This document shows, piece by piece, positions 40,966 to 52,119 of a DNA stretch of 64,000 bases (position 1 is the first letter of the stretch; the number at the start of each line of letters is the position of its first letter). The stretch covers positions 12,332,795 to 12,396,794 of the forward strand of contig JABAKD010000021.1 of assembly GCA_012845835.1 (NCBI GenBank), written 5' to 3'. The translations under genes and the position numbers were made by a program. The notes beneath the pieces were generated by a model. It did no database searches. It had not been told where the DNA came from and worked only from the letters and a program-made list of their open reading frames with translations. The stretch is from Undaria pinnatifida. Lineage: Eukaryota > Sar > Phaeophyceae > Laminariales > Alariaceae.

Positions 40966-41941
40966 CAAATGCAGCAAGGTGACTGATTGACTATGCAATG
41001 CCAACCGCAATGAACGTGCGGGTAAAAAATTGTGCAAGCCAGCACACCAGTCTATTCGCAACAACAAAAGTAAGGTCATTCGGCCAAGCAATGCCAAACG
41101 CGATGGTGAATACGAGAGCCAGCGGGACACGAACAACACGCCATAGACACTTCACAAACCAAAAAGTGTAAAATATTGAGAGTAGGAAATCTGCGGTTTG
41201 TGGAACGGGAATCAATGTTGAATATACTTGGAAGGCATGCTTTTGAGGGGATGAGGAGATGTTCTAGTACGAGATAGCGAGCTGGTTGAGGTGAGCGTCG
41301 TCATTCAGGAGAGAAGGAAGGATACGGAGGGTAGCACAAAAGCGAAGCGGATACAGCAGGGTCCAAGGGAGTGATGGGTGTCTGATTAGCACTTTCGGAA
41401 CCAGGCAAGACGAAAACGGAAAAGAAGGAAATATATGAAAATTAAAAAAAAGGGAGGAAAAGCACGCAGCAGGGGAAGGGGGCAGGGATACCCAGGACAC
41501 GAGACATCGAGTTAAACTATACACGGCAAGACATAAAACTAACGACCTACTGCAGTAAGCCAAAACAGACAACCAGTGGCAAAGCAGATCAGGGGTGCGT
41601 GTTACGCGTTACACGTTTATTGGCGTTCGCATATTGAGACGTTTGCAAGAATATGTGACGTTCTCGGTTTTTCAAATGACCCCTGGATGAAAAAACCTCC
41701 GTAGAATGTGAAAACCCCTCCATGATCGCTTTGGCTGCCACTGCGACTGAATGCAGCATGACACCTGGATGATGGATAACAGTTAGTAAGTAGCCCACGT
41801 GCAAAACTTGAAACAGTTAGGACGGGGCTGAGGGTGACCCATCCCCTGATATACATGCACCTGGTCAGGTTTAGCGGGTGACGATCGCGAGCGACGTTCA
41901 CACAACGACGTTCGCACAATTGGCGCTTTTGAGGCGAAGGC
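40966..41941. other. No gene seen
   Basis: Unique-looking sequence with short frames only. Minus-strand frames at 40756-41139 and 41264-41572 lack domains. Confidence 0.35.
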
Positions 41942-42057
41942 CGGACGTTCGTACTTTTGTTAGCCGTAACACGCATCCCTGAATCAGATTACGTGACCAA
42001 ACGTTCGTATTTCTGTTAGCCATAACACGCATCTCTGAAGCAGATTACGTGACCCAA
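41942..42057. repeat. 58-bp tandem duplication
   Basis: GACGTTCGTACTTTTGTTAG, CCGTAACACGCATCCCTGAA and TCAGATTACGTGACCAA recur once from about 42000 with small changes. Confidence 0.85.
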
Positions 42058-42302
42058 CCAGCGTCGGGAGCAGTGCGCGTACCGGGCTCCGACTTCAGCT
42101 GGTGTCGGAGTAGGAGCAGTGCCGCATGGTCACTGCAAACATCCGAAACCCTTCAAGTGCTGAGCTTTCACAGCATTGTGTTGAACCTCGAACTTGTGCA
42201 ACTACTGTACACGCCTCCATTTTAGTCGCGAAAATACTGGAACCCTTTCTTCCCTCGTCGACTCGCATCGAATTACGCCTATCCACGCTGCTATTAATAG
42301 GC

Positions 42303-42508
42303 GCTACTTAAGTTCTACGCATATAATAGAAAGGTGAGGAATGTCCGTCGGCTTTTTGCAGATTGGCGGCATTTGTAGCTTTTATTTCACCAGGACTTAT
42401 ATCACGCTACTTAGAGTTCTACGCATATAATAGGAAGGTGAGGAATGTCCGTCGGCTTTTTGCAGATTGGCGGCATTTGTAGTTTTTATTTCACCAGGAC
42501 TTATATCA
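42303..42508. repeat. 103-bp tandem duplication, nearly identical units
   Basis: GCTACTTAAGTTCTACGCAT at 42303 and GCTACTTAGAGTTCTACGCA at 42406 both continue through GGTGAGGAATGTCCGTCGGC, TTTTTGCAGATTGGCGGCAT and TTCACCAGGACTTATATCAC. Confidence 0.9.
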
Positions 42509-44700
42509 CACCACGGGTATGTTTCGTGAATTGCCAACATGACCAGAGATATATTTTATAAAAAATATTTCAAGGACGTCAGCCGTGAGTTCGACGAATT
42601 TCAGGTCAAAACTCATCTTTGCAAGCTGCGTTGTTGGTACTTGCAATATACTATGTGGGTGGGTTTTTAATGGGAGAGGTCCTGTTTTTTGTCCACTATA
42701 ATGGTAAGTGTTGGTATGTATACTTTAGGTGTAGACCAGAGGTATATTATATCGCTTGGTGTATAATGCCTGCTGGTGCGTTGTTAGTCGTCGTACAGCA
42801 GTATCATACTATTAAATTTTTTTCATATTAGATGCTGGTTGAAATGATTTGCATTAAAATGCATTTCAACATATTTGAAGTGTTGGTTGACATGAGTTGT
42901 ACGCCGTTCGTTTCCCTTGTTTGTCCTGCGCGGTTCCCGAAGGTCGTTTGCCATGGCTCAATGATTCTGGATTGACTTGTCACGTGTAGACCTATTCCCT
43001 GTTGTGCAAAATAACAATAAAATACAAGTATGTCACGAGCGGCCGGCCGCGTGACGGTGGCATCTCAAACTCTCCACCTTCCTCTTATGAAACCCCTCCA
43101 CAGTTTTATGAATGAGGCCAATCCGGACTCTGATAGCCCGCTCCCTTTTTCTGCGGGGCTACCTACCATTCACAGCCCTCCCCAACAATTACACCGACTT
43201 GTTGCCACCTGATTCCCCCCCTCTTGAGCGACAGGGCGGGCGGGCGGGTTGGAAAGTCTATGAATTCTAATGGGAACTTTACTTGACTCCTTTCAATCCT
43301 ACGGTGCTAAGCGCTCTCGCTCCCCTGCGCCCTAGGCGACTGGCCCTGGCAAGCGCGACAGCTCTTCTGTCGCTGCTGTCTGACTATCCTACTTTTTCGT
43401 CTCGCGAGACGATCGACAATAATTCCTCTGTTAAATCAGAATCCTTTTCACGCCTCCACAAACCCTACTTTCCTACGTAAAGTTACATTTTTTTTCGCCC
43501 TTTTGAGCACCATTGCTTTTGACTTGTGTCATTCGAAAACGGGCACTTCTTCAGTAGGTGTGCACGGGGCCAAGAGAAAGGAAACAGGAAATTGCAAGTC
43601 TTTGTCCCGCGTTTACCACACGGAATCGGGGGTCGATTTGCGAGTCTGCCGACAAAACAAAATTCCACGTGATCTTTCGACGGTCTACGTACTACGAACG
43701 ACTTCCCATATACACCCACCGATGCACGGACTACCGGCCAATTGCGCGATCGACAACTGGCCGTGGTTGTCACGTGTCTCTGCTGTGTTGGGGGCCCCTG
43801 TGCCCTGCACTCTTGTTCGCTCTTGTTTATGTAAAAGCTGCCGTGTGCTCGATGGTCTCGCGACAGCAGCACACCAGAACGTCCCCTCGTACGACGTATC
43901 ATTATTATGACACGAAGTGTAATAATTTTTTTCCGTGTTACGTGAACATAAACCAGTCGTTATATTTTCGGACAGAGTGATGCGAGTACGACTAAATGTT
44001 GCCAGAGGTCGTGGTAATGCACATTCAGCTCTCTGCTGCTGCGGTTCTTGTTGCCGCCCCTGCTGGTTGCTGGAGTATGTAGTAGAAGTTTCGCCCTGGT
44101 GCTACGCCTGCTTGCTGTTGTGTGGTTGCCTGTCGTCGCTTGGCGTTCATGCTCGTGGTGCATACTGCTGTTCTCACCCCGTACGTACGGGGTTCCTCGT
44201 ACCTTAACGTACGACGACGAGCAAAAAAAGGTGACACGAAATGACATGGAATATGGCCGCAGAGAAGCGAGCACAGCGGAATTGTTCGCTGCGAATCAAC
44301 CGCACTCGTCCATGCCTGCAGCAGAGGCTGCCTGAGTGTCAGCGGCCGTGCTAAAGCCAGCTCCACAAAAGGCCGAAGAGACGGTTCTACGGCTTGGTTT
44401 TGCCTCGAGATTCTGCAACGGGAAATATAATGTTTTGGGAGTTTTTTGTCACGAAACGCCTTGCCGTCGGTAATTTGTGTCACGAAGTTGTTGCATGTCG
44501 TCGGTAATTTGTGTCACGTTTTTGGTGCACCCCCACAAAAAAAAATTCCTTTCAACCATTGTGCCCCTTTTCCCGCTGCGTTCATCTGTACAGGCGCATG
44601 CGGGTACCGTGCGCACGTGGGAAACTGATGATCACGCCTCCGCAAGCATGACTTAAATCACGACAACGGGGACATTTGGGAGTCATCCCCGGTTTGCGGG
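42509..44700. other. No gene seen
   Basis: A short family B fragment (AAAACTCATCTTTGCAAGCT) is at 42607. GTCGGTAATTTGTGTCACG occurs twice near 44467 and 44499. The frames at 43503-43980 and 44025-44483 show no domains. Confidence 0.35.
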
Positions 44701-44704
44701 CGTT

Positions 44705-44760
44705 GCGTTTCGGGTTGGGGTTAGGGCTAGAGCATTGGGTTAGGGCTAGGTGCCGGTTTT
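44705..44760. repeat. Degenerate interstitial telomere-like repeat
   Basis: GGGTTGGGGTTAGGGCTAGA, then GGGTTAGGGCTAGG, has three TTAGGG-like words. A related GGGTTAGAGTTTTAGGGTGG is at 45092. Too short and impure to be a telomere. Confidence 0.45.
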
Positions 44761-45748
44761 GATTGGTTCGAGGGATGTGAGAACTGCAGCGCCGGGATAT
44801 CACGCTAGACTAACGTACGCAAGCATGGGCAAGAGGTCTATACGGCGTGATGGGGGCGTTCTTTGCATCATCGTGTGCCTGTTTGCAGTTTTTTTAAGCT
44901 TTGGGTCGTGAATCCGCTCGACCTATAAATGTACGAAGCGCCCACGAATATTTTTTTAACCTGTCGGTAGTTGGTCTGATTGATCGAGGCATGCCTTTCG
45001 ATCGCTCGGTTTGTCTTGGAATAACGCCATCGTAATACGCTGCAGAGCGGCGCAAGTATCCCTGCCGACCTCGAGCCCCCACCCCATTGAGTTCGGGTTA
45101 GAGTTTTAGGGTGGAGTGAGTGACCTTTTTTTTGTTGCTCGTCGCATCTGTTTTCTTCGTACTTTTTTTTTGTCGCTCTCCATCGCTAGACGTTACTCAG
45201 ACCCGGGGTCACTAAGCAGGCTTTTCCCCCCCCTCCCCACTACGGTACGCGCCTTCGTTTTATGGCAAGATACTTGAACACTTTCTTCCCTCGTCGGCTC
45301 GATACGGCCGAAATTTTCACGCAGCTCGCCTATGAGTATCGACCACTCAATTGATCGAATCCACAGTTTACGTAGTGGAACTATTTTCATGAACTACTAC
45401 TGCTGTCAGTACTCCCAGTATCTGCCCTACGTACTGCGAGTACCCGTAGTACCCCCAGCACCGAGTCTAAATCTGGCTGGAAGGATGTATCACGTGTAAG
45501 CAGTATCGGCAGCACCAAACCCCGAAATACTGTGACGGCTCACCGTGTGAGCGCTATGGGGACCCACGCATATGATGCTACCAGTATTACTCAGCCCTTC
45601 CAGCTTTTTCGGTATCTCCAGCCCCCCCCTCCCCCCTCCTCTCCGAGTAACAGTTGTAACTTGTGTCCCGGTTGGCTATCTCCACCGCACCTGAGCCCTA
45701 GGGGTCAGGTCGGGTCGAAAGACTCACGCATCCGTATATAACATATAC
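44761..45748. other. No gene seen
   Basis: Unremarkable; T-runs at 45128 and 45163, and GTACTACGGG/CAGTACTCCC-type short repeats at 45405-45460. Confidence 0.35.
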
Positions 45749-46050
45749 CGGTCGCCCCGGTGGCGTATAAGGTTATCCTCGAACCTGGTATAGGTCAGTT
45801 TCGTGAGTTGGAGTCCCCCCGAGTGCATCCTCGCATAAAGTCGTGGGGACTTCTTCTTGTGCACATATTGACTTGCGGAAAGCGCGAGAGCGTGAGTTAG
45901 CACCACTCGATGAAACATCGACGAGCAATGGCATTGCTGAACCCTATGCGCGATAAAAATTGAAGGCAAGAACCGGGGTGAAGGGACGACACCTGTGACC
46001 ACGGCTTGTCCAGAAGCTGGAAAGTAGATGTGTGTGAAAAAAATAAAACA
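45749..46050 (+). mobile_element. SINE A copy 6
   Basis: The head is CGGTCGCCCCGGTGGCGTAT with the A-box TGGCGTATAAGG. The B-box has decayed to GAGTTGGAGTCC, as in copy 5, so copies 5 and 6 may form a subgroup. The body and the CACCTGTGACCACGGCTTGT block are intact, followed by CCAGAAGCTGGAAAGTAGAT and an A-rich tail. Confidence 0.85.
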
Positions 46051-46084
46051 AAGTAAGATAACAGCAGCTTTTGTTCTGCCGTAG

Positions 46085-46290
46085 TAACGGGTACCGCCGG
46101 TAGGGACAGCTCACGCTATGGTGTCGCTATCAGGGGAACTGGAGGACACGCCAACCAGATAACGCTGGATTGCGAATGCTGTTGAGTTAAAAAAAGTGAC
46201 ACACGACGTGTATGAAAATACGTGGAGATGTGGTGAGCTCAAGCTTTGCTTTTCGCCCACCCGCAGGATGGAAAAGGGAAAAAAAAAAAG
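46085..46290 (+). mobile_element. Family P retroposon, long copy 2
   Basis: GTACCGCCGGTAGGGACAGC, GGACACGCCAACCAGATAAC, GACACACGACGTGTATGAAA and GAGCTCAAGCTTTGC, then CCCACCCGCAGGATGG and an A tail. It aligns with 8045-8246 over its whole length. Confidence 0.7.
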
Positions 46291-46394
46291 GTGTGCCAAC
46301 TGACCCCTGGGAGCACCTGCTATTAATAGCCGTCTTGTCTTTGATTTGTGTGAGAATCTGGGATTGAAATAGCGCAGTGAGTGGTGCATAGATT

Positions 46395-46515
46395 GTCCCG
46401 CTGCGAAAGCAACTGAGTTAAATCGACACACGACGCGTACGAAAATACGTGGAAGTGTGGTGAGCTAAAGCTTTATTTTTCCCCATCCGCCGGAGGATGA
46501 AAAGAAAAAAAAAAA
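46395..46515 (+). mobile_element. Family P retroposon, 5'-truncated copy 3
   Basis: GCTGCGAAAGCAACTGAGTT, GACACACGACGCGTACGAAA and AAGCTTTATTTTTCCCCATC, then CGCCGGAGGATGAAAAG and an A-rich tail. It starts at the same internal point as the copy at 15775, so both may descend from one truncated source. Confidence 0.7.
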
Positions 46516-46594
46516 TCGTCGTATATATTTTTTTTTGAATGTACCGCGAGCTTTTCGAGAGTTTTGACCTGCGCCGCGAGTAGCCGCAAGCAGT

Positions 46595-46595
<1 letters not shown>

Positions 46596-46627
<32 letters not shown>

Positions 46628-46841
46628 CTCACATTAACTCGCATAATCAAGTCCGTGGTCACAGGACAGGCTCCAGTCACTCTGAAGCTGAGGAATACCC
46701 CAGGGAAAAACACACACAACCCAAGGTGGTACACGCATATATCACAGCTGACGCAATTCATGCCTCCACCAGAAATATATAAAAGTGAAATCGGGAGTCA
46801 GTCTACGATGTGCCAGGTCCAGGCCGGTGCATAAGTATGAG
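46596..46841 (-). mobile_element. Family N retroposon, full length, with target-site duplication
   Basis: AGCAGTA lies exactly at both edges (46589-46595 and 46842-46848). On the minus strand the element runs CATACTTATGCACCGGCCTG, GGCACATCGTAGACTGACTC, CCGATTTCACTTTTATATAT and TGAATTGCGTCAGCTGTGAT. It then continues GGAGCCTGTCCTGTGACCAC and TTGATTATGCGAGTTAATGT, and ends in (AAC)10. It is 246 bp long. This defines the 5' end of the family. Confidence 0.8.
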
Positions 46842-47029
46842 CAGTACTAGCTGTCGAAATACGACTGCAATATGCTTGTCAGGTGTGTACGGCTTTAACT
46901 GTTCTTTGTTGCTTGTGCGTTCTTTTGTTTCTTCGATTCCGGCGCTTCTTTGCCGTATATACCTGTGTACCTGACACGCATACAATACGTATGTACTACC
47001 TGCTGCCTCTAAAAGCACCGGGTACCAGG

Positions 47030-48512
47030 TACCGCGACGACGGTGATCATTCAGAATCGTTTGGCATCACGCGGGGACTTCGGCAGGGTTGCGTGCTATC
47101 GCCTTTGCCGTTGAACATGATCTTCGCCGCTGCGCCACACGCTCCTCGTTGGCATCAGCGAGGGAGAAGGCATCGTGCAGCACCTATTAATAGCCCACCT
47201 CGATGACGATGGGGCTGGCAGAGTCGAGGAACCGCTGGCATGCGTGCGGAGAGCCGTGTGGGGCATGCGTTACGCCGACAACGCAGACAACGTCTCGAAA
47301 TCGGCAGCGGGGCTTTGCTAAAATGATGAGTCATTGTGACGTTTGTCGAAGCAGCGGGCCTCCCGGTGTCGGAAGAAAATAGTTGAAAAACACATGCACA
47401 TGCTTTTGCTGCAACCACGGAATCTTGCATCCCGGACTCCCATCGTTCGTCATCGAGAAGGCAGGACCGAGGTAAACAGATGACGCAACTTCTATACCCC
47501 GGCGGCGAAATCCACGAAGACGCTGACGTCATCGTTGAGATCAAGCGACGGGGCCAACTCATGAGGGGATATGCTACTGACTCCCGATTTCACTTTTATA
47601 TATTTCTGGTGGAGGCATGAATTGCGTCAGCTGTGATATATGCGTGTACCACCTTGGGTTGTGTGTGTGTGTGTTTTCCCTGGGGTATTCCTCAGCTCCA
47701 GAGTGACTGGAGCCTGTCCTGTGACCACGGACTTGATTATGCGAGTTAATGTGAGAACAACAACAACAACAACAACAACAATGCTACAAGCGGTTCGGTC
47801 TAGAGCTATACAATGTGACGACCGCCCGGCTCACGCTGAAGGTCCACCTGCTGAAGGCCGAGATAGTTTAGACCCTGCTGTATGGGTGTGTAGCGTGGAC
47901 CCTGAACGCGACACACTACTACTAGCTCAGGAAGGCGCAACTCGAAGTCCTTCGTCGAATTCTTGGTTTCCAGGGGCGTGCGGACCACGCCAACCTCTCG
48001 TACAACAAGGCCCTCAAGAAGACGAAATGCGAGAGCATCGAAACCACCATCTGGAAACGGCGGCTCTTCTTCGCTGGGGCAATGGTACGGCAAGACAGGG
48101 GGCGATTACCCATGCGGATAATGTTTTCGCATATAGCCGGTGGAGCAAACCCGGTGCTAGGTGGGCCGCTGAACAACTTGCTCAAAACCCTGAGAGACGA
48201 CCTCGGCATTTTTCGATCCACCGAATGCTCCACGGAAGATTTCCCACGGCAGTTTAGAGTTGAAACCGCACTGCTGCTGTGGGTCCATGGAACAAAGAAT
48301 ATGGGCAAATGATACCGGGGGGTCCTCGTAGCGGCCGAACGGTTAATGGCCAGGTCGCACGTAGACGACGAGAAAACAGAGCTCGGAGCGCCGCGCAGCC
48401 CGGATGCGTGACGCACACAGCCGAAAGGGGGGTGGGAGGGAGGAGGGAAACCGTGGTTGAAGAACGCAAGGAGACGGCTGACAGGGTTGCGAGGCACCGG
48501 GCCGACTTGTAG
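47030..48512 (+). pseudogene. LINE reverse-transcriptase ORF2 relic, 3' half, split by a family N insertion
   Basis: The first part encodes GITRGLRQGCVLSPLPLNMI, the conserved reverse-transcriptase block before the catalytic motif. MRYADNADNVSKSAAGL sits at the place of the Y/F-A-D-D catalytic block (47258-47310); its second Asp is replaced by Asn. QLLYPGGEIHEDADVIVEIK follows, matching the post-catalytic YLG-type block of this LINE group. After the insertion at 47578-47780 the frame resumes with CYKRFGLELYNVTTARLTLK, LLYGCVAWTLN, LRRILGFQGRADHANLSYNK and FFAGAMVRQDRGRLPMRIMF, ending ERKETADRVARHRADL and TAG at 48512. In-frame TAG codons and frameshifts (near 47310 and after 47560) make it non-functional. 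The 5' part of the ORF is missing. Confidence 0.85.
47578..47780 (+). mobile_element. Family N retroposon inserted in the LINE relic, with target-site duplication
   Basis: ATGCTAC is present at both edges (47571-47577 and 47781-47787). The element begins TGACTCCCGATTTCACTTTT, that is, 5'-truncated by about 45 bases relative to the copy at 46596. It ends GCGAGTTAATGTGAGAACAA with an (AAC)9-type tail. Coding blocks of the LINE continue on either side, so it inserted after the LINE. Its own GT microsatellite (about 47657-47670) sits in the middle. Confidence 0.9.
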
Positions 48513-48565
48513 AGTAAAGTAGAATCTATTTTTTGCAAGGTAGAACCTGCCTTCGTAACCTCAAG

Positions 48566-49033
48566 CTATTGCACCGCGATTGCCTTGTGTTTTGTTTTGT
48601 TTTTTTTGTTCTTTGGAATGCCTGTACCTTTTCCATCGGATGGTAATGTGTCAGCCGATACTGCGGTGCTATAATGCGCGGTGTGCGGGTGGGTACGTGC
48701 TGAACCGGTTTTCCCCTTCTCGCTTTTCATCCCTTTTTTCCCTGTCTTGGTCCCTTTTTTTCCCCTTGTTTTACTCTGCCTTTTCTGTTTCCCGTTTGGG
48801 TATCCTATTGAGGCGATGCTGTTGGTATGGGCTCCGCCGTCGAACGTACTATATGTAGAGGACAAACCAGGCAGCAATGCTCCTGACCCTCCTGTAGTTG
48901 CATTCGGAACCCAGTCCGGGTGCTGCCCCGACGCCGGTTTAGTGGTATCATCTGGTTCTTCGGTTAGTTGCATGCGTGTTAGGCTTCGTTTCTGTAATCG
49001 GTATGGAGGCGCCGATGCCGGCGTTGGCGCCAC
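48566..49033 (-). other. Open reading frame of unknown status, Ser/Thr/Lys/Gly-rich
   Basis: A minus-strand frame of about 155 codons includes MQLTEEPDDTTKPASGQHPD and a Lys/Gly-rich stretch (KRQSKTRGKKGTKTGKKG), giving it a protein-like composition. There is no ATG at the far 5' end, no splice site I can defend and no known domain. The opposite strand also has a long frame (48681-49268, hydrophobic start), so one is a shadow. It starts 50 bp past the LINE end and might be unrelated host or element sequence. Confidence 0.25.
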
Positions 49034-49849
49034 TGCTGTTGTCAGAAACAGTGCGCGGGTAATAAATAGACATGCGACAATGCTCCTATTGCTACAGGAG
49101 GATCACTCGAAATCCAGCTTGATCGTTCAGATCTGCCGTGAAAGATCTGTAGATCATCGAGTGGGATGGATCGTCTGTTCGACGCACGGACATTTTCTGT
49201 CTCCGAATTCCCAACGGGGTTGTATACAAGGGTGTGGTACGTCTCCCTTCCCCAACATTGCTCTTTAGACCCCCCCCTCTGCAATACCCCATCAGCCCGA
49301 CCTAGTTCTCGTGGCACATGCTTTCGGTAGTCGCCATTTCTCCCGGCTGTTATGCTTTTAAACTTATTCTCTTTCGTAGGACTCCGTGGAGCCTTGTCAG
49401 TTCAGTTCCGGTACTTTCCCGATAATTCCAGACCCCCCCCATATGGACTACGGCCATGCACACAGTACCCCCCCCCCCCCCCCCCCCCCCCCCCTACATA
49501 TGAAACCCCGAAGCACGGTTGTTTCCCCGCTTTTAGATACCCCAAAATCACCGCGGGTGTCTGGAGGGTTTGAAGGCCGCTGGTATCGTGGGTTGCACCG
49601 TGAATCGCCGGGGTGCTGCGTTGCTGCGTGTCATCATCAAAAGCCCAGACGACACGGGTTTCCAGGGAGGCGTCAAGATTCGCCGTGTCGCTTGATCTTT
49701 ACAGTTTTGCTCAGACACCATGATGGATATCCAATTTCTACTCGTCTTCATGTCTTTTCTCGACCACGTGATCGTATTTACCTTTATTGGATCTTGCTCG
49801 CTTGTCACATGATTTTGGCGTTTTGATTTCATCAGCAACAAAATGAATT
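49034..49849. other. No gene seen; poly-C tract
   Basis: A run of about 24 C at 49471-49494 is the longest G/C homopolymer in the window. The sequence after 49500 carries the first decayed units of the 65-bp minisatellite described next (CCCCGAAGCACGGTTG, GGGTTGCACCGTGAATCGCC). Confidence 0.45.
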
Positions 49850-50490
49850 ATGACTGATGAAACACGGTGGGTTCCCAGGGGTAGTTTACCCAGAAGCACC
49901 GCCGATTTTCCGGGGGTTGGAAGGCCGCGGGTATCGCGAGTTATCCCTGAGTCGCCGGGGTGCTGTGTTGCTGCGTGTCGTCATCAAAAGCTGAGATGAC
50001 ACGGGTTTCCTGGGAGGCGTCAAGTTGCGCCGGGTTGCTATGTGTGGCCGACGGGGGTTTCCCGGGTTTTTCAGGGACGCGCCGGATTGGTTCATGCGGC
50101 CGATACACCCAGATGCCTGGGGCATAAACTGAGAAGAGCAGCGGAATTCCTGGGTGGAACTCAGAACCGGCGAGTTGCGGCGCGCGATCGAAAAACAACC
50201 CGGAAGAGCTAGGTTTTACGAGTTGAACCGAGAAGCGACGGGTTGCGGCGTCGTGTGGCAGACCCAGAAACGCCTGTTTTTTCGGGTTTTTAGCCTACAA
50301 CACGCCTGGTTGCCGCGTGTGGTGGATAAATAGACCCAGAAGCGCGGGTTTCCCAAGTTGAACCCCAAAGCGTAGGGTTGTTGCTTGTGGGCCGATAAAA
50401 CGTAGACGCGCCGCGTTTCGTGGGTTGAATCAAGAGTCGCCGGTTTGCTTGCTGGGTGTGGTAAGTACCACCCATGTAAGCGCCTGTTTT
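49850..50490. repeat. Decayed minisatellite, roughly 60-70 bp period, array 1
   Basis: Words such as CCCAGAAGCGCC, GGGTTGCTGCGTGTGG, GATAAACCCAGA and GTTTCCTGGGTTGAAC recur in varying order (for example 49880, 49950, 50020, 50100, 50270, 50330, 50400). The same words make up array 2 at 51600-52110. Short frames in it are not conserved. Confidence 0.7.
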
Positions 50491-50873
50491 TTTGGGGGGA
50501 GGGTTAGTGTCAGAAGCATTGGCTTTTGCTTGTTGGTTGTGATCGGTTAACCCAGAAACGCAGTGTTTTCATGGGGTACAGTTTGTATATATAGCCCGCA
50601 AGGTAATACCGTCCCTGAGGTCGAAGGTTTTTTTTTCCAAGGCCGCGTTTCTCGGCAGAAGGACCATCAGTGCAATCGTCGAGCGCCACATACACGTCTA
50701 TGGAAAACACCTTTCTTCGCGCCTCGCAACAACTGGAAACCTCTGTCGGGGGACGTAGTGTACTTGAAATTTGTATAGGAAGGGGTTCTAGGGCTCGACG
50801 AGTAGGTGTTGTGTAAACTCGTTAGAACCCCACACATTTAGGGCTGTCAAGGGGTTAGGGGTTACAGGGTTAG
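50491..50873. other. No gene seen
   Basis: GGAAGGGGTTCTAGGGCTCG at 50778 and GGGCTGTCAAGGGGTTAGGG at 50841 are D-core-like words. No gene. Confidence 0.4.
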
Positions 50874-51238
50874 GACGCGTGCTACGTGAGAGGTACAAGA
50901 GCACTTTTCGTCTGAAATGGTTTGTGAATGACGGGGCTCCTTAACCCATTTCCAACTCGTATAATTTTCACAGTCTAATTCCAAGTATTTTGTCCCCATA
51001 TCGGGAGTGCGGTGCTAAAAGGGTCAACTCTAAAATCGCCGGAAATTCGATACTTTTTTTGCATGATTCTCGATGTATGTATGTATATACCTAGACCATG
51101 CATGGGATTTTTCATCCGTTTAGCGGTTTTGTTTTCTCCAAATCAGTTTTTTTTGCGTTGAGAGAGGTTTTCTTAAGCTCCCAAATCGAGGAAACAGTCG
51201 GAAAAAAAGTGCTGCACCTCTGTCGTGGCACGCGTCTT
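50874..51238. mobile_element. Family D element, copy 4, complete ends
   Basis: The left end, GACGCGTGCTACGTGAGAGG, is matched by the right end, CCTCTGTCGTGGCACGCGTC (its reverse complement with about four mismatches). Inward, AAGAGCACTTTT pairs with AAAAAGTGCTGC. The inside has TGTGAATGACGGGGCTCC, GGGAGTGCGGTGCTAAAAGG and CCTAGACCATGCATGGG. At 365 bp it is the best-defined D copy. No transposase; no clear target duplication. Confidence 0.7.
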
Positions 51239-51599
51239 GAGGCCTATAACCCCTTTACCCCAAAATAGTCCCGCATACTAATTTCAAGTAGCGTTTTCCC
51301 AAAACACAGGTTTGCGGTCGTGAAGGCGTTAGGCCACCATTTTTTCGGTTTGTTTGCCCCCGTTGTCGGGGAGAAAATCGGCCCTGCAATTCGTCTCACG
51401 GGGTCTCGTTACCTTGATTTTTTAGATCGTAACGTCGGAGGTCGGATGATTTTTCCGCGGCTGCGTTTTCTCGACAAAGGGAATAGTTCAAGAAACGCCG
51501 AGCGGCACACACGTATCTCGACGACATCGACGACATCGTTCGTTTCACCGCCCGCATTTTCGTTGTTTTTTGCCCGTCAAATGGTAAAAGACCGGCTCT
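51239..51599. other. D-core fragment at 51243-51330, otherwise no gene
   Basis: TATAACCCCTTTACCCCAAA, CATACTAATTTCAAGTAGCG and GTTTGCGGTCGTGAAGGCGT are a diverged D core directly abutting the D element. The rest is unremarkable. Confidence 0.45.
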
Positions 51600-52110
51600 G
51601 ACGTTCTTTCCGGGGTGTGTGTTCTCTTGCGGGTTGTATGCCTGGTATGCAGTAGCGCCGCAAGGGCCGGTTTTTGCTACGTGTGGTCGACACACCCAGA
51701 AACGCCGCGGATTTCCTGGGTTGAACGAAACAAGCACCGCCGGGTTGCATGCTGCGTCCGGCGAATATACATCCATCAGCACGGCTTTGTACCCGGAAGC
51801 GCCGCTGGATGCCTGGGTTGAACCCATAAGCATTGGGGTTGCTGCGTTTGGCCATTCAAGTGGGCAGCACGTGCTTGATGGGTTGAACACAGATGCGCAG
51901 GCAGCGTTTGCGGCGTGTGGCCAACCATCACGGAAGCGCCGCGGGCGTCTTGGGTTGAGCCAAGAATGGCTGGTTTGCTGCGTGTGGTCGATAAACCCCA
52001 AAGCACCCGTTTTTTTGTTAGTGCCCAAAGCGCCGGTTTCTCGAGTGTGGTCGATAAACCCACAAGCGCTGTGTTTTTTGGGTTGAAACCAGAAGCGACG
52101 GGTTGCTCCT
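51600..52110. repeat. Decayed minisatellite, array 2
   Basis: GTCGACACACCCAGAAACGC, GGGTTGAACGAAACAAGCAC, GGTTGCTGCGTTTGGCC, GTGTGGTCGATAAACCCC and GGTTGAAACCAGAAGCGACG show the same words as array 1. The arrays flank family D element copy 4. Confidence 0.7.
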
Positions 52111-52119
52111 GGTACCCCA

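Noticed and set aside
44705-44760. Telomere or subtelomere
   Set aside because: Only three imperfect TTAGGG-like words in the middle of the window.
48681-49268. Plus-strand membrane protein
   Set aside because: The hydrophobic start is the complement of a Lys/Gly-rich minus frame; no signal, splice or domain support.
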